From positions 1 to 64,000 of the forward strand of contig JAZNXS010000046.1 in the NCBI GenBank assembly GCA_045594025.1: a DNA stretch of 64,000 bases. Direction: 5' to 3'. Below the pieces are notes generated by a model, which worked only from the letters and a program-made list of their open reading frames with translations, made no database searches and was not told the origin of the DNA. Positions 7,609 to 16,669 of this stretch are shown here, piece after piece. This DNA is from Scatosoma sp045594025. Lineage in GTDB: Bacteria > Bacillota > Clostridia > Christensenellales > Borkfalkiaceae. Numbering within the stretch: position 1 is the first letter of the stretch; each line of letters begins with the position of its first letter. Made by a program: the position numbers and the translations under genes.

Positions 7609-9411
7609 TTATTTAATATTTTTATACATAGGGCCGTAAGCCTGGCAAGCTCTGTAATCCTGCCCTTCCTTATCCATACCGAATGCATTCCAAGCCGCAG
7701 GACGGTAAATATCCTTCTCGTCTACGTTATGCATACATACGGGGATACGGAGCATGGAACAAAGCGTGATCACATCAGCGCCAATATGCCCATAGGAGAT
7801 CGCGCCGTGGTTAGCTCCCCAGTTATTCATAACGTCGTAAGCGGTTTTGAATGCGCCCTTACCCGTCACTCTGGGAGCGAACCAGGTACAAGGCCACGTG
7901 TAGTCCGTTCTCTTCCAAAGCTTATGCGTAACTTCATCGGGTACCTGCACCGTCCAACCCTCTGCAATCTGCATAACGGGGCCAAGCCCTTTTACCATGT
8001 TCAAACGCATCATGGTAACGGGCATTTCCGCACGGGTAACGAATCTGGAAGAATAGCCGCCGCCGCGGAAGTAGCCGAGGTCTGCATACGGCCAAGTCGT
8101 CGCTTCCATACAGGCGTCGATATCCTTGTCCGTCATATCCCACCATTGCTTCATCACGGCATTTCCGTTTTCATCCTTCACTTCGCCGCAAGCGTCTACG
8201 CAAGCCGCACCCGAATTGATGAGGTGAATAAAGCCGTCCGATTCTTTGGCTTTGCCTTCGATTTCGTAACCGGTTACACGTTTTACGGCGTCGCCCGACC
8301 AATAGGTACGAACGTCTGCGAAAATTTGCGCTCTACCCGTCAACAGCTTACCGAACAACATACACACCGCGTTGAGCGTATCGTTTTCCGTTGCGAGAAT
8401 GTAGGGCTCTCTTGCACCGTTCCAGTCGAACGTAGAATTCAAAATGGATTCGGGGAAGTCACAGTTGGGATAGAAGTCCGTCCACTGACGCTGACCTTGG
8501 AAGCCTGCCGCAATCGCGTTATGGCCCACCGCTTCTTCTTCACAACCAACGGGCAAGTTCTTGTTTCCGTTCATCAAATCCTTGATAATGCAAGCCATTT
8601 TCGCTGTAAATTCCCAATCGGCGATCTTTTGATCCACCGTTCTTTGCAATTCTTCAGGGTTCTTATCAAAGTCCTGACGGCACTTCGTCTTCACCCACTT
8701 CAAAGCTTTCTGATATTCCTTTTCGTCGTAAATACCTTCCGTCATGCGGCGGATAATTTCCACTTCGTCCACCGATTCCACACGCATGCCAAGATATTCC
8801 TCAAAGAGTTCTACGTTCACGATCGAGCCCGCAATACCCATACAGATAGAGCCGATCTGAAGATAGGATTTTCCTCTCATGGTGGCTACCGCAACAGCCG
8901 CCCTAGCAAAGCGAAGCAATTTTTCAGAAACGTCCGCAGGGATCGACGTATCGTCCAAATCCTGCACGTCGTGACCATAGATCCCAAATGCAGGCAATCC
9001 TTTCTGCGCGTGACCTGCCAAAACCGCCGCAAGATAAACCGCGCCCGGTCTTTCTGTACCGTTGAACCCCCAAACTGCTTTGATGGTCATAGGATCCATA
9101 TCCATCGTTTCACTGCCGTAACACCAGCAAGGGGTTACCGTGATGGTAATATCTACGCCCTCTTTCTTAAATTTATCCGCGCAAGCCGCCGCCTCCGCAA
9201 CGCGGCCAATCGTCGTATCCGCAATGATTACCTTTACGGGTTCGCCGTTGGAATAACGCACGTTTTTGGAAATAAGCTCCGCTGCACTTTTCGCCATATT
9301 CATCGTCTGCACTTCCAAGGACTCTCTTACCTTCAAAGGCCCTCTTCTGCCATCGATCGTAGGTCTAATACCGATAACGGGATAACTCCCGACCAGTCTC
9401 GATTCTGCCAT
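7609..9411 (-). CDS. fucI: L-fucose isomerase
   Basis: A 600-residue enzyme of full family length. It converts L-fucose to L-fuculose (and often D-arabinose to D-ribulose), using Mn2+, in the cytosol. Recognisable family blocks: IGIRPTIDGRRGPLKVRESLE near the N-terminus (start of the first domain), SICMGIAGS, FQGQRQWTD, STFDWNGAREP followed by ATENDTLNAVCMLFG, and FADVRTYW. GGGAGG precedes the ATG. No fuculose kinase or aldolase is in the window, so the rest of the pathway lies elsewhere. The divergent araC-type regulator 114 nt away is the obvious candidate activator; the two promoters overlap. Confidence 0.95.
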   Translation of the reverse strand: MAESRLVGSYPVIGIRPTIDGRRGPLKVRESLEVQTMNMAKSAAELISKNVRYSNGEPVKVIIADTTIGRVAEAAACADKFKKEGVDITITVTPCWCYGSETMDMDPMTIKAVWGFNGTERPGAVYLAAVLAGHAQKGLPAFGIYGHDVQDLDDTSIPADVSEKLLRFARAAVAVATMRGKSYLQIGSICMGIAGSIVNVELFEEYLGMRVESVDEVEIIRRMTEGIYDEKEYQKALKWVKTKCRQDFDKNPEELQRTVDQKIADWEFTAKMACIIKDLMNGNKNLPVGCEEEAVGHNAIAAGFQGQRQWTDFYPNCDFPESILNSTFDWNGAREPYILATENDTLNAVCMLFGKLLTGRAQIFADVRTYWSGDAVKRVTGYEIEGKAKESDGFIHLINSGAACVDACGEVKDENGNAVMKQWWDMTDKDIDACMEATTWPYADLGYFRGGGYSSRFVTRAEMPVTMMRLNMVKGLGPVMQIAEGWTVQVPDEVTHKLWKRTDYTWPCTWFAPRVTGKGAFKTAYDVMNNWGANHGAISYGHIGADVITLCSMLRIPVCMHNVDEKDIYRPAAWNAFGMDKEGQDYRACQAYGPMYKNIK

Positions 9412-9447
9412 ATTTGTTTTCCTCCCAAATATTTTTATTTCAATATA

Positions 9448-9476
9448 ATTATATACTTGATTTTTATCGATTACAA
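9448..9476 (-). promoter_or_regulatory. Promoter of fucI, overlapping the araC promoter
   Basis: Minus-strand TTGTAA (9471-9476), 17 nt, TATAAT (9448-9453). It interleaves with the plus-strand promoter at 9457-9486, so RNA polymerase can occupy only one at a time. Confidence 0.55.
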
Positions 9477-9486
9477 GTGATATAAT
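9457..9486 (+). promoter_or_regulatory. Promoter of the araC-type regulator
   Basis: TTGATT (9457-9462), 18 nt, TATAAT (9481-9486). About 40 nt before the regulator's ATG. Confidence 0.6.
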
Positions 9487-9525
9487 GGTAAAAAAGTATA
9501 ATTATATTCACATTTTGGAGTAAAT

Positions 9526-10368
9526 ATGATTTTTAACGAATTAAAACAGCACGGTAGAGACGATTTCCCCTTTGAATTATACCGTGTAGACCACTCTCAC
9601 CCAAAGTATAAAATGGCGTTCCATTGGCATACCAACCTGGAACTCATTCGGGTATTAAGCGGAGAGCTTGCGCTTACTTTGGATAATACGACCACGATTT
9701 TGAAAAGCGGCGACGTTGCGCTTATCAACAGCGAAACGGTACACGGAGCAACCCCTCATGATTGTACGTACGATTGTATCGTATTCAATTTGGCATTTTT
9801 AAAAACGAACAACCGTCTTTGCGACGCGTTTATTGATAACTTATTGACACATAACAGCGTTTTGATCGAGTTTCCATCCGACCCCAACGTAAAAACTTTA
9901 ATCAACCGCATCTTTGACGAGCTTGCGGAAGACGAAATGGGATACCCGTTTAAGGTCATCGGGCTCTTTCACGAACTGTTGGGGGAAATCCAACAAAAAC
10001 AGCTATTCACCTCGCACCTGCCCCTCTCTTCCGTACATGATGAGAAAAAAGTAGTCAAGCTGAAAACGGTGTTAAAATTCATCCGTGAAAATTTTGATAA
10101 AGACATCACGCTGGAAAATATGGCTGCCGTAGCAGGGTTTTCAGAAAAGTATTTTTGCAAATTTTTCAAGGATATGACGGGAACAACGCCTGTGAATTAT
10201 CTTTTGACCTACCGCATTGAACGGGCGGCAAGAAAACTGCTTGGCAGCGACCTTTCCGTTACGCAGATTGCTTTCGATTGCGGCTTTAATGATTTAAGCT
10301 ACTTTATCAAAACGTTTAAAACCTTTAAAAATGTTTCCCCGAAAGATTATCGAAAAGCAGAGCTTTAA
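9526..10368 (+). CDS. AraC-family transcriptional regulator (probable fucose regulator)
   Basis: A 280-residue protein with an N-terminal cupin sugar-sensing domain (about 20-110; FHWHTNLELIRVLSGEL and VHGATPHD are its metal- or ligand-pocket strands) and a C-terminal double helix-turn-helix (about 180-278; DITLENMAAVAGFSEKYF then YRIERAARKLL and the AraC signature IAFDCGFNDLSYFIKTFK). It is divergent from fucI and shares an intergenic region with overlapping promoters, so it very likely controls fucI, perhaps in response to fucose or a derivative. The ligand is inferred from context only. Confidence 0.9.
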   Translation: MIFNELKQHGRDDFPFELYRVDHSHPKYKMAFHWHTNLELIRVLSGELALTLDNTTTILKSGDVALINSETVHGATPHDCTYDCIVFNLAFLKTNNRLCDAFIDNLLTHNSVLIEFPSDPNVKTLINRIFDELAEDEMGYPFKVIGLFHELLGEIQQKQLFTSHLPLSSVHDEKKVVKLKTVLKFIRENFDKDITLENMAAVAGFSEKYFCKFFKDMTGTTPVNYLLTYRIERAARKLLGSDLSVTQIAFDCGFNDLSYFIKTFKTFKNVSPKDYRKAEL

Positions 10369-10380
10369 TTAGATAGAAAA

Positions 10381-10404
10381 AAGGCGACCGAAACGGTCGC
10401 CTTT
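10381..10404. terminator. Bidirectional terminator between araC and the lipoprotein gene
   Basis: AAGGCGACCG and CGGTCGCCTT pair perfectly around a loop of AAA. A run lies on one side and T run on the other, fitting the two converging genes. Confidence 0.8.
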
Positions 10405-10428
10405 CTTATGTACTTTATTTAGTAGATA

Positions 10429-11961
10429 TTAGCCTAAGAAGTCAAAAATGTTCAAATCAGCTTTTGCATACGTACTTACGTATTTTACTTCGTAGGTCTT
10501 GCCTGCTTCGATCGTAACGCTTTCCGTTACAACTTGGCCGTTTACATACGTAGTAACAGTGGGATCTTCATCCACGTAAATCGTGCTACCGACATAACGG
10601 CTTTCTAAATCGCATTCTTCTTCAAGATCAAGCATGCCCATATCGCCAAATACCAGCTTATATGCATCGGGAACGTCAGCAGCGAAAGCGTCTACGTAAG
10701 TTTCTTTCACTAATACGTAGCCTTCTTCTGCCGTTGCTTTACCGTACAGCGTATCCATCGCTTCGAATTCATCAGCCGTTACCTTAGAGGGATCAAGTGC
10801 CTTCGTGCAAGCCGCATCCGTATACCATACGATATCCATATTGCTATATCTCCAGGGGCTTTCCGTGATATCTTTCAAAGCCTCTTCTACCGTGGAACCG
10901 CTTGCATATGCGTTATCACATTCTACGCCGTTCAAAACAACGTTGATGTCTTTTGAATAATATTCACTATTCGGGGCTTCTTGTACGTCCGCAGGAATTT
11001 GCGTTACAATGCCATCGAAATCCGCTTGCGCAAATGCGTAGGAAATATTATACGTCATTTCGCTGTTATCGAAATCCACCTCTTCCACAGGGGTTTCACC
11101 AGCATCACTAACGGTTTCTGTTTCTTTAGCGTTTTCTTTCATGGAAATCGTCGTAAGCTTTCCGTCTTTCGCTACCAACTTGATTTCAGCGCTCATCTCG
11201 CACGCCTCTCCATCCATAGCCATTTCAAAGCTTATAGCCATCGAAACCGAATATTCACCGTTATTATCTACGCAAGAAATAGCCGCGCTACCGTCTACGC
11301 TCGCGCCATACCATTCGCTGTCTTCATCGGTAGAAGCTGCCGTAACTGCCGCTTTAGAATCTGCAAATACCGTTGCAAATGCCGCATTCGTTTCTTCCAC
11401 GGACGTTTTTACGTCAATCACTTCCTCCGTCAGCATTTCAGACAAGGAGGACAAAGAATATTCTTCAGACATCGAATCAACAGCTTCGTCCGATACGATT
11501 GCATATTGTTCCTGAGACATTTCCCCAGAGGTGTTTTTGCTGTACGTATAATACTTATCGCCCTCTTTAAAGAACTTCCCTAACGTTGCTCTAGTCTCGG
11601 TAACAGCCTCGCCTTCCCCTTGTTTATTCGTTCTCTTAGAGGTGTTGCTAACGTAAATTTGCTTTGTAGCGATATCTACGGAAACCTTCAAGGCGTTTTC
11701 CGAAGCCGATTCATACGAGCCTGACTTATAGCTATAATTATTCACACCCTCAACCGTATAAGCGCCCGTATATGCAGCCGTTGCATCCGCAGCTTCCATC
11801 ACCTTCGCATAGATTTGAGTCTGCGTCAAAGGCGTATTGCCGCCACCACCGCTGTTACCGCTTCCGCTACTGCTATTGCCGCCGCCATTACCGCCGCCGC
11901 AACCAGCTAACGTACATACGCTTAATGCAAGCGCCAACATCGATACAAGTTTCTTGTTCAT
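10429..11961 (-). CDS. Secreted lipoprotein of unknown function
   Basis: I do not recognise this 510-residue protein. The start was moved to MNKKLVSMLALALS because that is a clear type II signal peptide with lipobox LAGC (Cys about 20) and GGAGG precedes it; the longer frame adds 45 residues of poor sequence. A Gly/Ser/Asn linker follows the cysteine. The rest is acidic, rich in Ala, Glu, Ser and Thr, and contains several beta-strand-like stretches (for example TYEVKYVSTYAKADL at the C-terminus) without any known catalytic motif. It has a consensus promoter and a 155-nt structured leader. Such proteins are often surface or substrate-binding lipoproteins of Clostridia, but no role can be assigned. 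Confidence 0.8.
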   Translation of the reverse strand: MNKKLVSMLALALSVCTLAGCGGGNGGGNSSSGSGNSGGGGNTPLTQTQIYAKVMEAADATAAYTGAYTVEGVNNYSYKSGSYESASENALKVSVDIATKQIYVSNTSKRTNKQGEGEAVTETRATLGKFFKEGDKYYTYSKNTSGEMSQEQYAIVSDEAVDSMSEEYSLSSLSEMLTEEVIDVKTSVEETNAAFATVFADSKAAVTAASTDEDSEWYGASVDGSAAISCVDNNGEYSVSMAISFEMAMDGEACEMSAEIKLVAKDGKLTTISMKENAKETETVSDAGETPVEEVDFDNSEMTYNISYAFAQADFDGIVTQIPADVQEAPNSEYYSKDINVVLNGVECDNAYASGSTVEEALKDITESPWRYSNMDIVWYTDAACTKALDPSKVTADEFEAMDTLYGKATAEEGYVLVKETYVDAFAADVPDAYKLVFGDMGMLDLEEECDLESRYVGSTIYVDEDPTVTTYVNGQVVTESVTIEAGKTYEVKYVSTYAKADLNIFDFLG

Positions 11962-12117
11962 AATCGTTCCTCCAAAATTTTTAATTTTTTCCTCTGTCAT
12001 TATGATACGTAATTTTTCCAAGCTTTGCTCCCTGATAAAACTTTTTGTTTGTCGTGGAACGACAAACAGCCCCCGGGGGCTACGCTTTTTCAACAAGCGT
12101 GTCTGATGACATGTATT
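11962..12117 (-). promoter_or_regulatory. Structured 5' leader of the lipoprotein mRNA
   Basis: About 155 nt lie between the predicted transcription start and the start codon. The leader holds three consecutive inverted repeats: ACGCTT/AAGCGT (12082-12100), the perfect palindrome AGCCCCCGGGGGCT (12068-12081) and GTTTGTCGT/ACGACAAAC (12047-12067). None is followed by a T run on the coding strand, so they are not simple terminators. They could be a cis-acting RNA or a protein-binding site. Confidence 0.45.
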
Positions 12118-12123
12118 GACTAT

Positions 12124-12152
12124 ATTATACTATCGACTTTTTGATTTGTCAA
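12124..12152 (-). promoter_or_regulatory. Consensus sigma-A promoter of the lipoprotein gene
   Basis: Minus-strand TTGACA (12147-12152), exactly 17 nt, TATAAT (12124-12129): a perfect match to consensus, implying high expression unless the leader restrains it. Confidence 0.8.
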
Positions 12153-12185
12153 TACCCATTTTATCATAAATTTATATGACAAAAT

Positions 12186-12214
12186 AAAAACACGGCTTTG
12201 TAGCCGTGTTTTTT
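12186..12214 (-). terminator. Terminator after dnaJ
   Basis: ACACGGCT/AGCCGTGT with loop TTGT, flanked by A and T runs on both sides, directly behind the dnaJ stop codon. Confidence 0.85.
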
Positions 12215-12215
12215 C

Positions 12216-13361
12216 TTATTTTTTGGAGGTCTTTACGCCGTATAACGCCTCTAAATTGTCTGCGTATCTGCGCATTTTGTCGTATTGCTTGAGTTCCATT
12301 TCGTCGTCCAAGCGTTCCAGCTCCTTTTTCTGATCTTTGGAAAGCTTGGTGGGGGTTTCCACGATCACGCGAATAATCAAGTTCCCTGTGCCGTTTCTCG
12401 CAGAACGAATCCCTTTCCCTCGGATGGTAAATACCGTACCGCTTTGCGTGCCTTCAGGCACCGTGAAATCGAACGTATCGTCGATGGTAGGCACTTTTAC
12501 CGTACCGCCAAGCACCGCCGTTTTATAGGAAATGGGTAAATCCAACTTCAAATCAAAGCGATCTCTTGTAAACATCTTATGCGGCTCGATGCGGAATACC
12601 ACGATCAAATCGCCGGGAACGCCGCCGTTCGGCGCAGCCTGACCGTAGCCCTTTTTACGAATATAGCTATTCGTATCCACGCCCGCAGGGATATCAAAAC
12701 TGACTGTCGTCTCTTTACGTTGTGCGCCCTTGCCTTTACATTCGGGGCATTTTTCCTTGATAATTTTACCCGTTCCGCTACAATCGGGACAAGGCATTTG
12801 ACGAATGGTACGCCCGAACATGGTGTTCTGCACTTGTTGAATAATACCCTTACCTTGGCATTTGCCGCATGTGTTGAACGCCGTTCCGTTCTTTGCGCCC
12901 GTACCGCGACAGTCCGCGCAGGGTTCGTTACGCATATACGAAATCGTCTTTTTACAGCCCTCTGCCGCGTCCATAAACGAAAGCGTCATTTCCCTTTGAA
13001 TATCCTCGCCAACCGCCGATTGCGCCGTTCTTGTACTGCCGCCGAAGCCGCCGCCGAAAATATTGCTGAAAATATCGGAAATATCCTCAAATCCACCGCC
13101 GCCGAAACCGCTAAACCCTCCGCCGAAGCCGCCCATGCCAGGGTGCTCCAGCTCGTAATCGTACGCCGCGCGCTTTTGCTGATCAGACAGCGTTTCATGC
13201 GCTTCGTTGACTTCCTTAAACTTTTCCGCCGCTTCCTCGTTGCCTTGGTTGCGGTCAGGATGGTATTTCATTGCAAGCTTTCTATACGCCGATTTAATTT
13301 CATCCGGCGTTGCCTTTTTGTCTACGCCGAGTATATCGTAATAGTTCTTCTTATCTGCCAT
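12216..13361 (-). CDS. dnaJ: Chaperone DnaJ
   Basis: A 381-residue type I Hsp40. J domain (1-70) with the HPD motif in MKYHPDRNQG; Gly/Phe-rich linker (about 73-110, GGFGGGFSGFGGGGF); zinc domain with four C-x2-C-x-G-x-G type repeats (CADCRGTG, CGKCQGKG, CPDCSGTG, CPECKGKG); C-terminal substrate-binding domain. It stimulates DnaK ATPase and hands over clients. AAGGA precedes the ATG. It is downstream of dnaK but separated by a 358-nt interval filled with hairpin repeats instead of the usual short gap. Confidence 0.98.
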   Translation of the reverse strand: MADKKNYYDILGVDKKATPDEIKSAYRKLAMKYHPDRNQGNEEAAEKFKEVNEAHETLSDQQKRAAYDYELEHPGMGGFGGGFSGFGGGGFEDISDIFSNIFGGGFGGSTRTAQSAVGEDIQREMTLSFMDAAEGCKKTISYMRNEPCADCRGTGAKNGTAFNTCGKCQGKGIIQQVQNTMFGRTIRQMPCPDCSGTGKIIKEKCPECKGKGAQRKETTVSFDIPAGVDTNSYIRKKGYGQAAPNGGVPGDLIVVFRIEPHKMFTRDRFDLKLDLPISYKTAVLGGTVKVPTIDDTFDFTVPEGTQSGTVFTIRGKGIRSARNGTGNLIIRVIVETPTKLSKDQKKELERLDDEMELKQYDKMRRYADNLEALYGVKTSKK

Positions 13362-13428
13362 AATTGTATTCCTTTTGCAAACGAAGTTTGCTAAAAAGTG
13401 AAGTTTTGCCGTCTCAAAGGGCGATACT

Positions 13429-13620
13429 ATGAATTGTCCGCTTTTGCGTACGTGAATTTTCTCTGTCGCTCAGTGAATTGAAAACTTCGTTTTCGTGAAT
13501 TGACGGCTTTGCCGTCGTTGTGGTAATAATTCCGAAACGCAACGCGCAGCGTTGCAATTCACGTCCGTAGGACAATTCACGCGCCCTTGGCGCAATCCAC
13601 TTTTCACACAGTGAAAAATT
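13429..13620. repeat. GTGAATT-punctuated hairpin array between dnaK and dnaJ
   Basis: Copies of GTGAATT at 13452, 13473 and 13495 and of the complement AATTCAC at 13556 and 13574, with near copies at each end. Between them are short, different hairpins: GAAAAC/GTTTTC, GACGGC/GCCGTC, GCAACGC/GCGTTGC, GTCC/GGAC and GCGCC/GGCGC. The same modules in the same order recur after yhbY (18750-18890), and in reverse orientation near 63000-63115. The rest of the dnaK-dnaJ interval (13362-13428 and 13621-13719) holds nothing further that I recognise. Confidence 0.85.
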
Positions 13621-13719
13621 TCACTTTAATAATAGCGCATACGGGTTTGACCTGCGCCAAACCCGATTTTGCGTTTATTTCATTAATTATGCCCACCCAT
13701 GTACGGGTTGAAGGTATTT

Positions 13720-15513
13720 TTACTGATGGAATTCCGTATCGCCGCCGTTATCAGGGTTAGGAGCGCCCTGCGCGCCGCCTGCCTGCTGATAAAGCTTTGC
13801 AAATACGGGCTGCACGTCATTCATCAGCTTATCGTAAGCCGCTTTGATACGATCGTCGTCTTCGGACGCAAGCTCGCTCTTCGCAGCGTCGATTGCCGCC
13901 TGCAACGTGGATTTGTCGCTGTCGTCAAGCTTATCGCCAGCCTCTTTCATCGTCTGTTCAACGGAGAAGATCATGCCGTCAAGCTTGTTCTTATTTTCCA
14001 CCTTTTCCTTACGCTTCTTATCTTCTTCCGCGAACTGTTCCGCTTCCTTAACCGCCTTATCGATTTCTTCTTCGGAAAGGTTGGTGGAAGAGGTGATCGT
14101 GATATCCGTGGACTTACCCGTGCCCTTATCTTGCGCCGTTACGTGTACGATACCGTTTGCGTCGATGTCGAACGTAACTTCGATTTGAGGAATCCCTCTG
14201 GGCGCAGGAGCAATACCCGAGAGCATGAAGTTGCCAAGCGTCTTGTTATCCTTGCAGAATTCGCGTTCGCCTTGCAGCACGTGAATGTCAACGCTCGTTT
14301 GGTTATCTGCCGCCGTCGAGAAGATTTGGCTCTTCTTTACGGGAATGGTCGTATTTCTATCGATAATTCTCGTGAATACGCCGCCAAGCGTTTCGATACC
14401 CAAGGAAAGCGGAGTAACGTCCAACAAAAGCACGTCTTTTACTTCGCCCGTGAGTACGCCGCCCTGTACAGCCGCACCGATTGCAACGCATTCGTCGGGG
14501 TTGATGCCCTTGAAAGGTTCTTTGCCCGTAACTTCCTTAACCTTTGCAACAACCGCAGGCATACGGGTAGAACCGCCGACAAGAATAACCTTATCGATGT
14601 CGCTGTAGGAAAGCTCAGCGTCGCGCATAGCCGCTTTCATGGGCGCAACCGTTCTTTCCAAAAGGTCTGCCGTCATCGCTTCAAATTTCTGCTTCGTCAA
14701 GGTGATGTCAAGGTGCTGAGGGCCATCTGCGCTCATGGAAATGAAAGGAAGGTTTACGTTGGTGGAGCTCATGCCCGAAAGCTCGATCTTCGCCTTTTCT
14801 GCCGCTTCCTTCAATCTCTGCATTGCCATCTTGTCCTTGGAAAGGTCGATCGCGTGCGATTTCTTGAATTCGTCTACGAGGTAGGAAATAATCTTGTTAT
14901 CCCAGTCGTCGCCGCCGAGCTTCGTATCGCCGTTCGTTGCAAGAACTTCAAATACGCCGTCTGCGATTTCCAAAATGGAAACGTCGAACGTACCGCCGCC
15001 AAGGTCGTAGATCATGACCTTACCGCCCTTATCCTTATCAAGGCCGTACGCAAGCGCCGCTGCCGTGGGCTCGTTGATGATTCTCAAAACGTTAAGCCCT
15101 GCAATTTTACCTGCGTCCTTCGTTGCCTGACGTTGACTATCCGAGAAGTATGCAGGGCACGTGATTACCGCTTCGGTAACCGTCTGCCCAAGATATGCTT
15201 CCGCATCCGCTTTCAGCTTTGCAAGCGTCATTGCCGAAATTTCCTGAGGGGAATATTCCTTCCCGTCAATATTTACTTTATAATCCGTACCCATATGACG
15301 CTTGATGGAAATGATCGTCTTGTCGGGGTTAGCAACAGCCTGACGCTTTGCCGCCTGACCAACCACACGGGAACCGTCTTTCTGGAAAGAAACGACGGAG
15401 GGCGTCGTTCTGGAACCTTCCGCGTTTGCGATAACGACGGGTTCGCCGCCTTCCATAACCGCTACGCAAGAGTTTGTAGTACCAAGGTCAATACCGATAA
15501 CTTTACCTGCCAT
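13720..15513 (-). CDS. dnaK: Chaperone DnaK (Hsp70)
   Basis: A 597-residue Hsp70. ATPase domain begins GKVIGIDLGTTNSCVAV; phosphate loops IYDLGGGTFDVS and ILVGGSTRMPAV are intact; the substrate domain carries LLLDVTPLSLGIET. The C-terminus is short and lacks the EEVD-like tail. Length is typical of Gram-positive DnaK (missing the loop found in proteobacteria). Just upstream of the binding site GGAG lies a small hairpin (CGCCG/CGGCG, 15530-15545). I see no CIRCE (TTAGCACTC-N9-GAGTGCTAA) and no hrcA, so the heat-shock control differs from the standard HrcA scheme or hrcA acts elsewhere. A terminator separates it from the next upstream gene, so it must have its own promoter in 15546-15660, which I cannot define. 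Confidence 0.98.
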   Translation of the reverse strand: MAGKVIGIDLGTTNSCVAVMEGGEPVVIANAEGSRTTPSVVSFQKDGSRVVGQAAKRQAVANPDKTIISIKRHMGTDYKVNIDGKEYSPQEISAMTLAKLKADAEAYLGQTVTEAVITCPAYFSDSQRQATKDAGKIAGLNVLRIINEPTAAALAYGLDKDKGGKVMIYDLGGGTFDVSILEIADGVFEVLATNGDTKLGGDDWDNKIISYLVDEFKKSHAIDLSKDKMAMQRLKEAAEKAKIELSGMSSTNVNLPFISMSADGPQHLDITLTKQKFEAMTADLLERTVAPMKAAMRDAELSYSDIDKVILVGGSTRMPAVVAKVKEVTGKEPFKGINPDECVAIGAAVQGGVLTGEVKDVLLLDVTPLSLGIETLGGVFTRIIDRNTTIPVKKSQIFSTAADNQTSVDIHVLQGEREFCKDNKTLGNFMLSGIAPAPRGIPQIEVTFDIDANGIVHVTAQDKGTGKSTDITITSSTNLSEEEIDKAVKEAEQFAEEDKKRKEKVENKNKLDGMIFSVEQTMKEAGDKLDDSDKSTLQAAIDAAKSELASEDDDRIKAAYDKLMNDVQPVFAKLYQQAGGAQGAPNPDNGGDTEFHQ

Positions 15514-15659
15514 AATTTTTATCTCCTTTCGCCGAGTTCACGGCGCCGCTTTATTATTTACAATTATATGTAACCACCCCAAACGCCCCTTAAACAAAAA
15601 AATAAAAAATTTTATAAAAGCTTATCTCCCCCACAACCTACAAGAGAAAATATAAAAGA

Positions 15660-15694
15660 ACATACAAAAAAGAAAAGCGAGGAACACGCCTCGC
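15660..15694 (-). terminator. Terminator after the zinc-ribbon membrane protein gene
   Basis: GCGAGG (15677-15682) and CCTCGC (15689-15694) around a 6-nt loop; in the minus sense the stem is followed by a T-rich tract. It insulates dnaK from the upstream gene. Confidence 0.8.
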
Positions 15695-15706
15695 CTCTTC
15701 TTTATA

Positions 15707-16558
15707 TCAACCCAAATGAGCTGTTATGTATGTAATATATTCGCCAATCTCATCCTCCCAAGTTAACTTTACTCTCTTTTGTTCTTCGTCTAACTCCCAA
15801 TTCGGATAGGTTATTGTACTCAATAGATAACTACCATCCGTATATTTCACAGTATAAACGCAGTCATGTAAATTTGTTTCACAATGCCATTCAGCCAAAC
15901 CCGTAGTTTCATCGGGTACGCTTATAAAGTTTATTACATCAATGGAAATTTCCACCTGTTCAACCAATTTTTCCGTTTCGGAAATATAATTGCTATTGAC
16001 AAGGGTATTATCGTACTTATGGTTTGTGTCGTAAAATACTTCCGAAACTTTACCGTCAACATATTTTACCATAACAAATTTATACGTCAGCTTTTCCAAT
16101 TCGGAATAAAGCTTGTCCATTTTCTCGACCGTTTCCGCAAAATCTGAAAAGTCCTCCATATCTTCCAAGCTTTTATTTTCCAATTTTTCGATCTCTTTAA
16201 ATTTCTGTTTTGCTTGCCCCGAATACCAATAGGCGACATTGTCGTCCATGCCATTTGGCTCTCCTAAAATCCCCTCAACGTCGACTCTAGTCATACCGAT
16301 TTCAACTTTGCTCACGTTTTCCAATTTAAACGGATTTAGTAAAATTGACAATATAACCATAGTTGCCGTCAAGCAAATAATTGCACCTGTAAGAAGCAAC
16401 GCCGCAAATGTCTGCCAAGCATGATTAGCCCTCCATTCCCCAATACGCGTTGCTAAAGCCACTTTTTCTTTCTTTTCCTTTTTTTCCATGCGCGAACGTG
16501 CGCCGCAGTTTGAACAGAATTTCCCATGTAATTCTGCTCCGCATTTTTGACAAAACAT
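15707..16558 (-). CDS. Zinc-ribbon, membrane-anchored protein with a BamE/SmpA-like domain
   Basis: A 283-residue protein. Residues 1-22 form a zinc ribbon (CQKC and CSNC pairs). A transmembrane helix spans about 50-73. The outer part starts with VEIGMTRVDVEGILGEPN, which resembles the first helix and strand of the SmpA/OmlA/BamE-like fold, then a charged helical stretch (115-150) and a beta-rich tail. Its function is unknown. It is divergent from a small XRE regulator; the shared intergenic region has a consensus promoter whose -10 box lies inside a perfect palindrome, so the regulator probably represses this gene. The pair interrupts the grpE-dnaK neighbourhood and is insulated by terminators. 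Confidence 0.75.
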   Translation of the reverse strand: MFCQKCGAELHGKFCSNCGARSRMEKKEKKEKVALATRIGEWRANHAWQTFAALLLTGAIICLTATMVILSILLNPFKLENVSKVEIGMTRVDVEGILGEPNGMDDNVAYWYSGQAKQKFKEIEKLENKSLEDMEDFSDFAETVEKMDKLYSELEKLTYKFVMVKYVDGKVSEVFYDTNHKYDNTLVNSNYISETEKLVEQVEISIDVINFISVPDETTGLAEWHCETNLHDCVYTVKYTDGSYLLSTITYPNWELDEEQKRVKLTWEDEIGEYITYITAHLG

Positions 16559-16585
16559 TATACCCCTCCTTGCTTATCTTATGTA

Positions 16586-16656
16586 TACATTATATAATGT
16601 AAAAATCTATTTGTCAAGTATTTTTTTTCATATAATGTAAATATTATCTAATGTAG
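16586..16656. promoter_or_regulatory. Operator repeats between the zinc-ribbon gene and the XRE gene
   Basis: The perfect palindrome TACATTATATAATGTA (16586-16601) covers the -10 box of the minus-strand promoter. TAATGTA recurs in direct orientation at 16633-16639 and 16649-16655, where it would overlap the start region of the XRE gene. The spacing suits a dimeric Cro/CI-type repressor that controls both genes; this is inference from position. Confidence 0.6.
16589..16617 (-). promoter_or_regulatory. Promoter of the zinc-ribbon membrane protein gene
   Basis: Minus-strand TTGACA (16612-16617), 17 nt, TATAAT (16589-16594): perfect consensus, with the -10 box embedded in the palindromic operator. 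Confidence 0.75.
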
Positions 16657-16669
16657 AGGTTATATATTT

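Noticed and set aside
7450..9480. A 676-residue plus-strand frame opposite fucI and prmA
   Set aside because: Antisense shadow of well-recognised genes; rich in Arg/His/Phe and without any motif. The same applies to long frames opposite dnaK (13699-15573) and pnp (50329-52302).
13385..13720. Degraded gene between dnaK and dnaJ
   Set aside because: No residual protein similarity in any frame; the stretch is fully explained by short hairpins with GTGAATT borders.
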